Shown here: piece by piece, positions 1 through 8,280 of the stretch
How the letters are laid out: every line of letters starts with the position of its first letter
How positions within the stretch are numbered: the stretch's first letter is position 1
DNA from: a halophilic archaeon SHRA6
Lineage (GTDB): Archaea; Halobacteriota; Halobacteria; Halobacteriales; Haloferacaceae
NCBI GenBank assembly: GCA_005239175.1
Contig: ML241294.1
Coordinates: 1 to 64,000 of the forward strand
Length of the DNA stretch: 64,000 nucleotides
Reading direction: 5' to 3'
Position numbers and translations under genes: made by a program
Notes under the pieces: generated by a model
Seen by the model: the letters and a program-made list of their open reading frames with translations, nothing else
The model's database searches: none
Told to the model about the DNA's origin: nothing

Positions 1-754
1 CGGATCGGATACCGGTCTCGAACGCTGTTTGACCGGCGTTCTGCATTCGCTTTCGTTTGGTGAAATACTCGTGTCGCACTCGCTTGATGTCTGGGTACTC
101 GATAACGGCTGAATCGAGTATATCACCCGTTTTTCGACACATTGCGGTGAGAGCCATACAGTCTTCGTTGATGTCCACACCAACGACAGTCTTCGCATCT
201 TTGGGAGATGCAACAGTGCGTTTTTTGTTCGTAACCGACACGTGGAGTCGCCACTCGTCGTGTTTACACACGAGTTCAGCAACGCCCACACGCCACGCAG
301 TAGAACTGAGTGCATTCTTCAGTTGATGAAGATGATCAGGGCTCCCACGAAGAACACCTTTGACGTAGTTGTACGGCTTGTAACTGACTCGGAAGCGAAC
401 ATCTCTCTCGCCGTCCACGGTGAGAGCGTATCCTTCGTTATGATTCATTCGCATCGGATACGTTTCGTGGATGTATGGGAACGGTCGGCCCCAATCCTCG
501 TCCTTGTGATCGTGGTATGTCTCGATTTCTTTGAATGCTTTCTGAACGATGAGTTGGGTGGTGTTTTTGACGTGGTTGGCGTTGTCAACGACAGTATCGT
601 GGATATCGTCCCAGTCCCAGCCTTGTTTGTCGAGTCGGTTAACCTCATTTCTGACTCGCCGGGCTTCGAGACAGCCTTCGTGCAAGTTGTCAGAACTCCC
701 TGTTTGGATAGTTAATCCAAAAGAAAGTGTGTGAGTGAGTCCTGACTCTTGCAT
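1..754 (-). CDS. tnpB: TnpB (IS200/IS605-type OrfB), 3' part beyond window
   Basis: Reading the minus strand from the ATG at 754 gives 251 codons without a stop, running off the left edge, so the gene is partial here only because of the window. Near residue 190-205 the protein has VVGVDINEDCMALTAM, which matches the first RuvC-like catalytic motif (Asp) of TnpB, the RNA-guided nuclease ancestral to Cas12. The N-terminal half resembles haloarchaeal IS1341-type OrfB. The zinc finger and the remaining catalytic acidic residues would lie outside the window. No TnpA (Y1 transposase) is seen upstream, so this looks like a stand-alone tnpB element. Any guide RNA would be expected at the 3' end, which is not visible. 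Confidence 0.85.
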   Translation of the reverse strand, partial: MQESGLTHTLSFGLTIQTGSSDNLHEGCLEARRVRNEVNRLDKQGWDWDDIHDTVVDNANHVKNTTQLIVQKAFKEIETYHDHKDEDWGRPFPYIHETYPMRMNHNEGYALTVDGERDVRFRVSYKPYNYVKGVLRGSPDHLHQLKNALSSTAWRVGVAELVCKHDEWRLHVSVTNKKRTVASPKDAKTVVGVDINEDCMALTAMCRKTGDILDSAVIEYPDIKRVRHEYFTKRKRMQNAGQTAFETGIRS

Positions 755-807
755 TATGATAGTATTATTGTGAATTGTTGTAAATGTAGTGATTATTCGG
801 CATTCAC

Positions 808-829
808 CCACGGGTCAGGTGACCCGTGG
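808..829. repeat. Perfect 10-bp inverted repeat, probable insertion-element end hairpin
   Basis: CCACGGGTCA at 808-817 pairs perfectly with TGACCCGTGG at 820-829 around a two-base loop. It lies 54 bp upstream of the tnpB start. Subterminal hairpins of this kind are recognised at IS200/IS605 ends, so it probably marks the left end of the element. The exact boundary cannot be fixed without an empty site. Confidence 0.7.
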
Positions 830-902
830 TACTCTGCCTCGAAACCGTATAGACTGAACCCGTTTGGGAGTACGGACACACACCGTATCACCGATCGCGC
901 GA

Positions 903-911
903 AGAGTTAAG
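903..911 (+). promoter_or_regulatory. Probable TATA box for the UspA gene
   Basis: The sequence AGAGTTAAG lies about 32 bp before the ATG at 944. This is the spacing expected for an archaeal TATA element serving a nearly leaderless transcript. It is a weak match and is inferred from position. Confidence 0.35.
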
Positions 912-943
912 TCGGCTGCGATCAAACCGTGTCATGAGATATC

Positions 944-1432
944 ATGGCGCTATACGATCGGATTCTGGTCCCGACGGACGGATCCGACGAAGGGCAGCGG
1001 GCAGTGCAGCACGCCATAGAGCTAGCCGTCGTCCACGAGGCGACGCTGCACACCGTGTACGTCGTCAACACCGCGAGATACGCGGGTCTGCCAATGGAGT
1101 CCTCGTGGGAAGGCGTCGACGAGCTGCTCCGATCAGACGCCGAAGACGCCATCGAGTCGGTCCGAGAGCTCGCAGCCAACGCCGGGCTCGACGTCGAATC
1201 GGCCGTCATCGACGGTGCCCCGAGCAAGCAGATCGTCACATACGCAGAAGAAACTGATTGTGATCTGATCGTCATGGGAACACACGGCCGCGGCGGAATC
1301 GACAGACTACTTTTGGGTAGCGTGACAGAAAAAGTCGTTCGGAGCGCAAATGTGCCCGTCTTAACGGTTCGTGTCGACGATAACGGCGCTGCCGCGGTGC
1401 CGAGCGCGACCGGCGAGGTCCAGTCGGACTGA
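944..1432 (+). CDS. Universal stress protein (UspA family)
   Basis: The 162-residue protein begins ALYDRILVPTDGSD, the first strand and loop of the Usp fold. Residues 112-132 carry the ATP-binding signature G-x2-G-x9-G-S (GTHGRGGIDRLLLGSVTEK), so it probably belongs to the nucleotide-binding subgroup. The length is typical of a single-domain Usp, with a slightly longer, disordered-looking tail after residue 145. Usp proteins are cytoplasmic and help cells survive stress, but the specific role of any one paralogue cannot be read from sequence. It is transcribed alone, convergent with birA, and lies next to the transposon end. Confidence 0.9.
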   Translation: MALYDRILVPTDGSDEGQRAVQHAIELAVVHEATLHTVYVVNTARYAGLPMESSWEGVDELLRSDAEDAIESVRELAANAGLDVESAVIDGAPSKQIVTYAEETDCDLIVMGTHGRGGIDRLLLGSVTEKVVRSANVPVLTVRVDDNGAAAVPSATGEVQSD

Positions 1433-1480
1433 GTCGAGCCTATCGCGACCGGCGAGTGTAAAATTCGGTTGTCGCAAAGG

Positions 1481-2452
1481 TCATGAGTTATCTTTGTGTC
1501 GATCGTTCGGCCGGAGATGCTCACAGTCGCCCGCGTGGACGGTCTCGATGCCGTCGCCAGTATCCACCTGTAATGCCCCGGGCATGACGATGTCTTCGGC
1601 GATCCCAGTGATGGTGTCGGTGTGGGTCTCGACGCGGACTGGCATGCCGAGCGTGACCGATCGATCGCGCCACGCGTCCAACACTGAGTCGAGATCAGTA
1701 ATCTGTTGATCGAATGCCGCAAGCAGCGCCTGAACGATTTCGGCTCGATCGACCGGTCCGTCGATCCCCGATCGAATACTCGTCGCGTTGTCGGGAAGCT
1801 CAGCCGCGTCTATGTCGGCGTTCAGTCCAATCCCGACAACGAGCCAGGAGATGCGATCGGCCTCACCTTCCATTTCTGTGAGGATGCCACAGAGCTTTCG
1901 GCCGCCGTAGCCTGCGTCGGGATTCTCGGGAACGATCACGTCGTTCGGCCACTTGATTGCGGCGTCAACGCCGAGTGAGCGTGCGACGTCGACAGTCGCG
2001 ACTGCGGCCGCGAGCGTAAACAGCGGCGCGTGTGCCGGGGGTCGATCGGGCCGGAGCAGGATCGACAGCGAGACCGCGCCGTCAGGCGACTTCCAGGATC
2101 GATCGAGTCGGCCTCGACTGTTAGTCTGTCGACCGGCAACCACAGCGATGTTCTCGGCCCCTTCCGCGGCGAGTTCGCGGGCGCGTTCGTTCGTACTGGA
2201 GAGTTCGTCGTAATAGCGCACCTGGTACGGCGGGGTACGGCCGTATTCGATCGCCGCTGCGGAGCCGTATTCTGGGGTGTCGGTCACGACGTACCCGTCG
2301 GCTGTGCTGTCGATCGAAAACCCCTGTTGGCGGAGCGCTTCGACGTGTTTCCAGACCGCAGCACGGGAAATATCGGCCGCCGCTGCGAGATCGGGGCCCG
2401 ATGCAGGACCGGCTTCGAGCGCCCGGAGGATCGATCGGCGCGTCCGGTTCAT
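1481..2452 (-). CDS. birA: Biotin-[acetyl-CoA carboxylase] ligase with HTH domain
   Basis: This 323-residue protein adenylates biotin and transfers it to carboxylase biotin-carrier domains. Residues 4-45 form a winged-helix domain ([11 protein letters not shown] through [11 protein letters not shown]). The ligase core has the biotinyl-AMP loop [12 protein letters not shown] near 110-120, KWPNDVIV and a GIGLNAD segment. The start at 2452 was preferred over an upstream in-frame ATG because it begins directly at the HTH; the extra 37 residues would be low-complexity and overlap the divergent promoter region. An N-terminal HTH implies the protein may also act as a repressor of biotin genes, as in Escherichia coli. 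It is divergent from cofD with a 122-bp gap. Confidence 0.93.
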   Translation of the reverse strand: MNRTRRSILRALEAGPASGPDLAAAADISRAAVWKHVEALRQQGFSIDSTADGYVVTDTPEYGSAAAIEYGRTPPYQVRYYDELSSTNERARELAAEGAENIAVVAGRQTNSRGRLDRSWKSPDGAVSLSILLRPDRPPAHAPLFTLAAAVATVDVARSLGVDAAIKWPNDVIVPENPDAGYGGRKLCGILTEMEGEADRISWLVVGIGLNADIDAAELPDNATSIRSGIDGPVDRAEIVQALLAAFDQQITDLDSVLDAWRDRSVTLGMPVRVETHTDTITGIAEDIVMPGALQVDTGDGIETVHAGDCEHLRPNDRHKDNS

Positions 2453-2574
2453 ACCGGGTCTCTGAGGGGCGGAGACAAATACCGTGTGGGTCTCGGCTGG
2501 ATGCAACCGCAAACCTCGGAAGTACGGGCAGCTGCGAGGGTAGGATACAAATCCGGGGGCCACAAAAGGCAGCT

Positions 2575-3573
2575 ATGGTTACGTTTCTCGCTGGCGGGAC
2601 GGGCACCCCGAAGCTCCTGTCGGGTGCGGAGTCCGTCTTCGAACCGGCGGAGATCACTGTTGTCGCCAACACCGGCGACGACGTTGAACTCGGTGGACTC
2701 CTTGTCTGTCCGGACATCGACACGGTGCTGTTCGATCGCGGCGGCGTATTGGATCGCGACACATGGTGGGGAATCGACGGAGATACCCACGAAACGAACG
2801 AGGAGCTGTTCGCAATTGCCGAGGCGGCGGGGCTCGCTGGCGGGCCGCGATATCTCGACGCAGCCGCACAGACCGCGGGTCGCGACCTCGCCCGATGGCG
2901 ACGCTTTTCGGGGATCGCAGAGTTCATGACGATCGGCGACCGCGATCGAGCGGTCCACATCACGCGAACCAGCCTCCTCGATGAGGGCCACACCCTCACG
3001 GAAGCGACCCAGATCGTAGCGGACGCGTTCGGGCTGACGATCGATCTCGTGCCGATGAGCGACGATCCAGTTGCGACGATGATCCACACGCCAGACGGCG
3101 CGATCCACTTTCAGGAGTACTGGGTTGCAAACCGGGCTGAACCGGACGTCCTCGATGTCACGTACAAAGGTGCCGATGACGCAGCGATGACACAGTCAGT
3201 GCGCGATGCGCTCGCAGATCCGGTGGTGATCGGCCCCTCGAACCCAGTGACGAGTATCGGCCCGATGCTCGCGATCCCTGGCATGCAGGCGGCCCTCGCA
3301 TCGACGCCGGTGGTTGTCGTTTCGCCGTTTGTCGAAGACGAGGTATTCTCAGGGCCGGCTGCGGAGCTACTGGCCGGAATCGGCGCAGAGCCCTCGACGG
3401 CCGGCGTTGCCGACCAGTATCCATTCGCAGACGCGTTTGTACTCGATCGCGAGGACCGAACGACGCTCGATCGACCAATCGTGCGAACTGATACGCAGAT
3501 TGAAACCGACGCCGACAGCGAGCGGGTCGCAACGGCTGTCGAGACGGCACTTACCGAGGTGCACGCACAATGA
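2575..3573 (+). CDS. cofD: 2-phospho-L-lactate transferase (coenzyme F420 synthesis)
   Basis: CofD joins the activated 2-phospholactate-type donor to the deazaflavin Fo, giving F420-0. The 332-residue length is usual for the family. The N-terminus has the nucleotide-binding [11 protein letters not shown] (residues 7-17) followed by NTGDD (32-36), both diagnostic. Later segments such as [15 protein letters not shown] and [13 protein letters not shown] are also typical. The start at 2575 fits the family, which begins within a few residues of the GGTG motif. It is the first gene of a four-gene block whose junctions overlap by four bases. Confidence 0.95.
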   Translation: MVTFLAGGTGTPKLLSGAESVFEPAEITVVANTGDDVELGGLLVCPDIDTVLFDRGGVLDRDTWWGIDGDTHETNEELFAIAEAAGLAGGPRYLDAAAQTAGRDLARWRRFSGIAEFMTIGDRDRAVHITRTSLLDEGHTLTEATQIVADAFGLTIDLVPMSDDPVATMIHTPDGAIHFQEYWVANRAEPDVLDVTYKGADDAAMTQSVRDALADPVVIGPSNPVTSIGPMLAIPGMQAALASTPVVVVSPFVEDEVFSGPAAELLAGIGAEPSTAGVADQYPFADAFVLDREDRTTLDRPIVRTDTQIETDADSERVATAVETALTEVHAQ

Positions 3574-4337
3574 TCGATCGCGACTTCGGAGCCTCGTTTG
3601 CTCCCCGGCTCGCTGCGGCGAGTCTCAGTGGCGAGTCCGACGCGGCATGGGCTCGATCGCTCGCGGATCATGTCGGGTGTGCGTTTATTGGCGGCGTGTC
3701 GATCGACGAGCGAACGCAGGCGGCATCTGCGGCACTTGTCGATCGCGAGCGCCGTGAGTTCCTCACCGAGAATCCGATCGAGTTCATCGACGACCAACTC
3801 AGGTCGCTCTCAGAGACGGATACGGCGATCGGGGTGAACGTCCGAACGACGCGGGTCGATCGACTGCGCGAGGCCGCAGCTGTCTGTCGATCCCACGGTG
3901 CGATCCTTGAGGTGAACGCGCACTGTCGACAGCCGGAATTGACCGCGATCGGCTGCGGCGAGTCACTGCTTGCAGACACCGATCGCCTCGAGCGATACGT
4001 CGCTGCGGCCGCAGAGATTGGCGCAACTGTTGGGGTGAAAGCCCGTGCGGAGGTTTCGGGAGTCGATCTCGGGGATGTCGCAGCGGCAGTCGAATCGGCT
4101 GGTGGGTCGATCCTCCACGTCGATGCGATGGATTCACCGGAAACGATCGCCGCGCTGGCCAACAAAACCGAGCTGTTCGTGATTGCGAACAACGGCGTTC
4201 GCGATCGCGAGACTGCCTACGAGTACCTCCGTCTCGGAGCGGATGCAGTCAGCGTTGGGCGGCCAACCCGCCAGCCGGAACGGCTCGATTCGATCCGGAC
4301 AGCGGTCGACGCATGGTTCGCGGAGGTGACCGCATGA
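3570..4337 (+). CDS. Archaeal Dus-like TIM-barrel protein (putative flavin enzyme)
   Basis: The 255-residue protein resembles the archaeal tRNA-dihydrouridine-synthase-like barrel family (TIGR00736-like). Visible marks are VNAHCRQPE and IGCGESLL in the middle, VGVKARAE, and a C-terminal phosphate-binding half [26 protein letters not shown] typical of FMN barrels. It is shorter than true Dus enzymes and lacks a recognisable tRNA-binding C-terminal domain, so tRNA modification is doubtful. Its ATG overlaps the cofD stop by four bases, and its own stop overlaps the next start in the same way. Translational coupling suggests it shares a task with its neighbours; the substrate is unknown. Confidence 0.75.
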   Translation: MIDRDFGASFAPRLAAASLSGESDAAWARSLADHVGCAFIGGVSIDERTQAASAALVDRERREFLTENPIEFIDDQLRSLSETDTAIGVNVRTTRVDRLREAAAVCRSHGAILEVNAHCRQPELTAIGCGESLLADTDRLERYVAAAAEIGATVGVKARAEVSGVDLGDVAAAVESAGGSILHVDAMDSPETIAALANKTELFVIANNGVRDRETAYEYLRLGADAVSVGRPTRQPERLDSIRTAVDAWFAEVTA

Positions 4338-5212
4338 GCGCCGGCGAGACGTTGGGTCAGGACCGATCGCCCGCCGAGAACGCCCAGTTGGCGCTGTTGC
4401 TTGAGGTGGCCGGGACGCCAAAACCAGGCAACGTCGATCGCCATCGCGATCTCGAATCGCTACGGTTCGAGCACTTCCTCGCGGGGGCGATCGGTTCAGG
4501 CGCCGGCCTGAGGGCCGCTCAGCAGGGGGCGTCAGTGGGTGACGCGTTTGAAACGGCGGTCGCCGGGATGAGTAATCAAGGCGGTGGGAATACCCAGTTC
4601 GGCTGTCTGTTGCTCCTCGTGCCGCTCGTCGCGACTGCCACAAGCGGGCCGCTTACGCCAGCGCGCGCGGAAGATACCGTGGAATCGACGACCGTCGAGG
4701 ATGCGGTCGCGTTCTACCGGAGCTTCGAACACGTCGATGTCGCTGTTCGCGATCCGCCAACAGATGCCGATGCTCTCGATGTGCGACGTGGTACCGGGGC
4801 GGCTGAGGCGATCCGCGATCGTGAAATGACACTGGAGGATATTATGAGACTCAGCGCGGAACCATCACCAAACCGTCCGGCCGACGAAAACGCCCGCGAG
4901 TGGACGACGGGGTTCGAACGATCGTTCCGCGCGGCCGATGAACTGCTCGCAGACGAGGGTCCGGTCGGCGATCGGATTGCACGGACGTTCCTTCGGCTCT
5001 TGGCCGAAGAGCTGGATACACTGGTCGCGACAAACCACGGAACAGAGACAGCGAGAGAGGTCTGCGATCGGGCGGCGGCGATCGGTCAGGATCTCGACGC
5101 TGCAGCGCAACTCGCGGAGACGTTTGTCGACGACGGAATCAACCCGGGGACGACAGCGGACCTTACGGCTGCGGCGGCGTTCATCGCGCTGGAACGGGGG
5201 CTAACAGTATGA
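4334..5212 (+). CDS. Triphosphoribosyl-dephospho-CoA synthase family (CitG/MdcB-like)
   Basis: The 292-residue all-helical protein carries the CitG family signatures GTPKPGNVDRHRDLE (residues 27-41) and NQGGGNTQFGCLLLL (81-95). Bacterial CitG makes the 2'-triphosphoribosyl-dephospho-CoA precursor of the citrate lyase prosthetic group. No citrate or malonate lyase acyl-carrier gene is present here, so the archaeal protein probably acts on another substrate. The start at 4334 was chosen because its ATGA overlaps the upstream stop; an in-frame ATG 21 bases earlier is possible but less likely. It also overlaps the downstream DUF447 gene by four bases. Confidence 0.8.
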   Translation: MSAGETLGQDRSPAENAQLALLLEVAGTPKPGNVDRHRDLESLRFEHFLAGAIGSGAGLRAAQQGASVGDAFETAVAGMSNQGGGNTQFGCLLLLVPLVATATSGPLTPARAEDTVESTTVEDAVAFYRSFEHVDVAVRDPPTDADALDVRRGTGAAEAIRDREMTLEDIMRLSAEPSPNRPADENAREWTTGFERSFRAADELLADEGPVGDRIARTFLRLLAEELDTLVATNHGTETAREVCDRAAAIGQDLDAAAQLAETFVDDGINPGTTADLTAAAAFIALERGLTV

Positions 5213-5841
5213 CCGAAACAGAGGATCCAGCGGGGATGCATCTCGAGGGCTGGCCGGTCGCGCTCCGCGGCGTCACAGAGTCGATCGTCGCGACTCTCGG
5301 CCCGAACGAGTTGTGGAACATGGCTGCACTGGGACTGCATGCCCCCGAATCGCGCGAGGATCCCGTTACGGCGACGACCTGGGGCAACACCCGGACGAAG
5401 CGAAACTTCGAGCGGCGTGACGGCGGGGTGGTACAGTTCACCGCCGATCCACGAGCGTTCGTCGACGCTGCAGCGACGATCCGCGAAGAACTAGAACCGG
5501 TTCTGCCAAGCGCAGCCGCAAGCGTCGAGGTCACCGCCGCAGCAATCGACCACGGAGTCGATGGCGGGACCGAGTGGACGACGTGGACGATTGAACCAAT
5601 CGAGGGGACCGCAACCGTCTACGAGCGGGTCGTCCCCACGATCAACCGTGGGTTTGGAGCCGTGATCGACGCAACCGTCGCCGCATCGCGGCTCAACGTC
5701 GACGCCTTCGAAACCCAGACGCTCCTCGACCGGCTTCGATACTTCGAGACCACAGTCGAGAAATGCGGCGGCCCTGCCGAACGTGAAGCTTTCGAGCGGC
5801 TCAGCGAGGTGTCTGAGTGGCGATCGTACGACGAGGGGTAG
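5209..5841 (+). CDS. DUF447 family protein (putative flavin-binding split barrel)
   Basis: The 210-residue protein matches the DUF447 family in overall pattern: an N-terminal GVTESIVATLGPNELWNMA and a TTWGNTRTKRNF segment, then a helical C-terminal half (INRGFGAVIDATVAASRLN). The family has a flavin-reductase-like split-barrel fold and no firmly established function to my knowledge. It ends the four-gene overlapping block with cofD, the Dus-like barrel and the CitG-like gene. From memory, homologues of DUF447 and the CitG-like protein also occur in tetrahydromethanopterin-related gene sets of methylotrophic bacteria, which suggests cofactor metabolism; this is inference. Confidence 0.75.
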   Translation: MTETEDPAGMHLEGWPVALRGVTESIVATLGPNELWNMAALGLHAPESREDPVTATTWGNTRTKRNFERRDGGVVQFTADPRAFVDAAATIREELEPVLPSAAASVEVTAAAIDHGVDGGTEWTTWTIEPIEGTATVYERVVPTINRGFGAVIDATVAASRLNVDAFETQTLLDRLRYFETTVEKCGGPAEREAFERLSEVSEWRSYDEG

Positions 5842-5874
5842 CGGTTCGGTGGGCAGTCTCGGTTGAGAACCCAG

Positions 5875-6414
5875 CTACGAGAGCTGTGCAGCCAAGTCTG
5901 CCTCGGTGATGATGCCGATCGTCTCACCGCCAGATGTGACCATGATCGCCTTGTAGTGGTCGAGTAAGTTCCGAACCTCATCGACAGTGGCGTCGCGAGC
6001 GACCGTCGGGAACGACTCACTCATTACCTCACTGACTGGCAGTTCGCTAACGTCGTCGCCCGCATGGATCACGTCGCTTTGGCTGATCGAGCCGACCGGA
6101 ATGCCGTTTTGTAACACTGGCAGCTGTGAGTAGGCTTCTCGTTCCATCCGATCGACCGCCTCTCGGACGGAGTCGTCGGGCGCGACCTCGATTACGGTCT
6201 CATTCATCAGATCCGCAGCCCGGACAACGTCGCCTTCGGCCTCGTCTAACGCGTTGACAATTCGCCGGAGGGTCGACAGCCGTGGGTCGACGTCACCGCC
6301 CTCGATTCGCGCGATGAGCGGCTGGGAGACGCCCGCTGCCTCCGCAAGCGAGCTCTGGGTGAGTCCGAGCGCATTCCGACGCTCGCGGAGATCCTGTGGT
6401 GTCGGCAGTTCCAT
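5875..6414 (-). CDS. HTH-CBS domain transcriptional regulator
   Basis: The 179-residue protein has an Xre/Cro-type helix-turn-helix at about residues 8-57 (LRERRNALGLTQSSLAEAAG, then SQPLIARIEGG) followed by a CBS pair from about 67 to 179. CBS pairs bind adenosyl ligands such as AMP, ATP or SAM, so this is likely a cytoplasmic regulator sensing nucleotide or energy state. The start at 6414 gives the family-like beginning MELPTPQDLRERR; a longer in-frame start is possible but adds nothing recognisable. It converges on the DUF447 gene and lies 75 bp downstream of the UPF0212 gene on the same strand. Confidence 0.88.
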   Translation of the reverse strand: MELPTPQDLRERRNALGLTQSSLAEAAGVSQPLIARIEGGDVDPRLSTLRRIVNALDEAEGDVVRAADLMNETVIEVAPDDSVREAVDRMEREAYSQLPVLQNGIPVGSISQSDVIHAGDDVSELPVSEVMSESFPTVARDATVDEVRNLLDHYKAIMVTSGGETIGIITEADLAAQLS

Positions 6415-6489
6415 ACCCGTGTGATTACTTCGGGTTATAGGAAAACGTTTCGTCACCGGATACGCTCGGTAGAGAGTCGTCTCTGGAGC

Positions 6490-6855
6490 TTAGGCGGAGT
6501 CGTCAGGATCGGCTTCAGTTTCGATGACTTCGATGACAGAAAGCGGCACGTCACGCAGCGCGCCGCCGACCTCGCTTTTGGCGATTCGTGAGGCGTGTTC
6601 TTCCCCGTCAGCGTTGAATATCTCGATTTCGAGCAGCAGGCCGACGAGCGCGGTGTTGGCAGCAATATACGCCGAATCAAATGGCTCGCCACAGGCCGGA
6701 CAGCCCGTCGCGCCGACTTCGACCTCAACGTACTCTTTGTCCTGTTGGTTCAGTCGCTTGCCAGCCTCGCTCACCGCGACGCCGATCGCATCGTCAATAT
6801 CCTCTACGTCTCGGACCAACCATGCCGCTTCCATCGCGACGAGGTAGTTGCTCAT
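6490..6855 (-). CDS. UPF0212 (DUF555) family protein
   Basis: The 121-residue protein matches the archaeal UPF0212 family: it starts SNYLVAMEAAWLVRDVEDID and contains a CPACGEPF pair of cysteines at residues 52-55 that may bind a metal. The function is unknown. The start at 6855 was chosen because homologues begin at this point; the longer reading frame upstream has no family similarity. It is a small soluble protein, probably transcribed with or just upstream of the HTH-CBS regulator. Confidence 0.88.
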   Translation of the reverse strand: MSNYLVAMEAAWLVRDVEDIDDAIGVAVSEAGKRLNQQDKEYVEVEVGATGCPACGEPFDSAYIAANTALVGLLLEIEIFNADGEEHASRIAKSEVGGALRDVPLSVIEVIETEADPDDSA

Positions 6856-7205
6856 AGGTGATGCACGCGTCACAGCACCTCGTTTCTTGTGGTTCACAGT
6901 GCCGAAGCGACACGACACCGTGTCACACGCCAAAGTAGCGACCAAAGTAGCGACCTAATTAGTCTGAAGCACTCCACAGACCGGAGTCACCGGCATATCA
7001 TCTCAGCGTACGACAGCTGAGCCTTTCTCATAACCTATGAGAATTCAGTGGGTCGATGATCCGATCGATTCGGGAGTATCACCGATCTTCACAACCGAAT
7101 TTGTGTTCCGATCAACTCCAATAGAATCGCCAGACTGCAGCCTGATCTGTCGGTCGGCCGTTCCACTAAGTATTTATACATGGACGGCTGCAGGACAGAT
7201 ATCGA
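6856..7205. other. 350-bp intergenic region between UPF0212 and a small membrane protein
   Basis: No convincing gene is seen. The region separates two divergent genes and should hold both promoters. A clear TATA-like TATTTATA lies at 7171-7178, about 28 bp before the ATG at 7206. A direct repeat of CAAAGTAGCGACC sits near 6931-6956, upstream of the UPF0212 start, and could be a regulatory element for the minus-strand gene. Confidence 0.5.
7171..7178 (+). promoter_or_regulatory. TATA box for the 57-residue membrane protein
   Basis: TATTTATA ends 27 bp before the ATG at 7206, which predicts a leaderless or nearly leaderless transcript. The match to the haloarchaeal TATA consensus is good. Confidence 0.5.
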
Positions 7206-7379
7206 ATGATCGAATCGGCCACCCGGCTTACGCTGTTCACGCTGTACCAATTGACCGTCGCGCTCGGGATCGTGATGCTCCCAATCGCGGTCCTCGCGCG
7301 CAGGGTTGGCGTTACCCTGCCTGTCAGACGAGCGATCGACGCGACCGAACAAGCCTACGAGCAGACGACGAAGAACTAA
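7206..7379 (+). CDS. Small single-helix membrane protein
   Basis: This 57-codon gene encodes one hydrophobic segment (residues about 8-31, including LFTLYQLTVALGIVMLPIAV) followed by a charged tail with RRAIDATEQAYEQTTKN. A well placed TATA box supports expression. It lies 109 bp upstream of psmB on the same strand, but psmB has its own TATA element. I do not recognise a named family; small membrane proteins of this shape are common in haloarchaea. Confidence 0.6.
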   Translation: MIESATRLTLFTLYQLTVALGIVMLPIAVLARRVGVTLPVRRAIDATEQAYEQTTKN

Positions 7380-7455
7380 TCTTGCCAGCTGTTGGTGTGC
7401 TGCACTCGCCTGCTGAGCAACGGCGCCGGTATCGGGGTTCTTTCCCTGAAAGGTT

Positions 7456-7464
7456 GCATTTATC
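7456..7464 (+). promoter_or_regulatory. TATA box for psmB
   Basis: GCATTTATC lies 25 bp before the psmB ATG at 7489, the position expected for an archaeal TATA element and a short or absent leader. Confidence 0.5.
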
Positions 7465-7488
7465 AGCGACGGAGCGTAAGTACTCATA

Positions 7489-8214
7489 ATGCGAACTCCA
7501 AACAGCGGTTTCTCCGAGGGATCGGGCCAGTTTGATAGCGATGTCTCGCGTGTCTTCGGCCCCGAACTTGGTGAATTCCCACAGAACGGTACGAAGAGTG
7601 CCGAGGACGACGAAACGCTGAAGACGGGAACAACGACTGTCGGAATCAAGGCTGAAGACGGCGTCGTGCTCGCGACAGACATGCGCGCGAGCATGGGATA
7701 CATGGTGTCGAGCAAAGACGTCCAGAAGGTCGAAGAGATCCACCCGACTGGCGCGCTCACGATCGCCGGGTCGGTCTCGGCGGCGCAGAACTTAATCAGC
7801 TCGCTGAAAGCGGAGGTCAGACTCTACGAGGCCCGCCGCGGCGAGCACATGAGCATGAAAGCCCTTTCGACGCTCACCGGCAACTTCCTCCGATCGGGGG
7901 CATTCTTCATCGTCAGCCCGATTCTCGGCGGTGTCGACGACGAGGGGCCGCACATCTACAGCCTCGATCCCCTCGGCGGCACGACAGAAGAGGAGTACAC
8001 CGTCTCGGGATCGGGGAGCCAGTACGCCCTTGGGCTGCTCGAACAGGAGTACGACGAGGATATCACCATCGAGGAGGCAGAGACCGCTGCGGCCCGGGCA
8101 GTCAAATCTGCCGTCGAGCGCGATCTGGCGTCCGGTAACGGCATTAACATCGCAGTCGTGACCGAGGAAGGCGTCGACATCACCCGTTACAAAGACTTCG
8201 ACGACGTACTGTAG
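7489..8214 (+). CDS. psmB: Proteasome beta subunit
   Basis: This 241-residue precursor forms the proteolytic rings of the 20S proteasome. A propeptide of 47 residues ends in KTG, and cleavage would expose the catalytic Thr48 of TTTVGIKAEDGVVLATDMRAS. The conserved lysine-bearing SSKDVQKVEEI and the C-terminal SGSGSQYALGLLE segment are present. Self-removal of the propeptide at the Gly-Thr bond is known for the family. No alpha subunit gene is in the window. It converges on the glutamate-cysteine ligase gene. Confidence 0.97.
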   Translation: MRTPNSGFSEGSGQFDSDVSRVFGPELGEFPQNGTKSAEDDETLKTGTTTVGIKAEDGVVLATDMRASMGYMVSSKDVQKVEEIHPTGALTIAGSVSAAQNLISSLKAEVRLYEARRGEHMSMKALSTLTGNFLRSGAFFIVSPILGGVDDEGPHIYSLDPLGGTTEEEYTVSGSGSQYALGLLEQEYDEDITIEEAETAAARAVKSAVERDLASGNGINIAVVTEEGVDITRYKDFDDVL

Positions 8215-8280
8215 ATCGCCTTTCCAGCCAATTTATCACTCGTTGATCACGACGCAGCGATCGCTCTCGTCGCGGTGACC

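Noticed and set aside
242-715. Plus-strand open frame in the transposon region
   Set aside because: The minus strand encodes TnpB with its RuvC motif; the plus-strand frame is its shadow.
5209-5841. DUF447 protein as a citrate-lyase or F420-synthesis enzyme
   Set aside because: The gene context suggests cofactor work, but no motif links it to either pathway, so no specific function was assigned.
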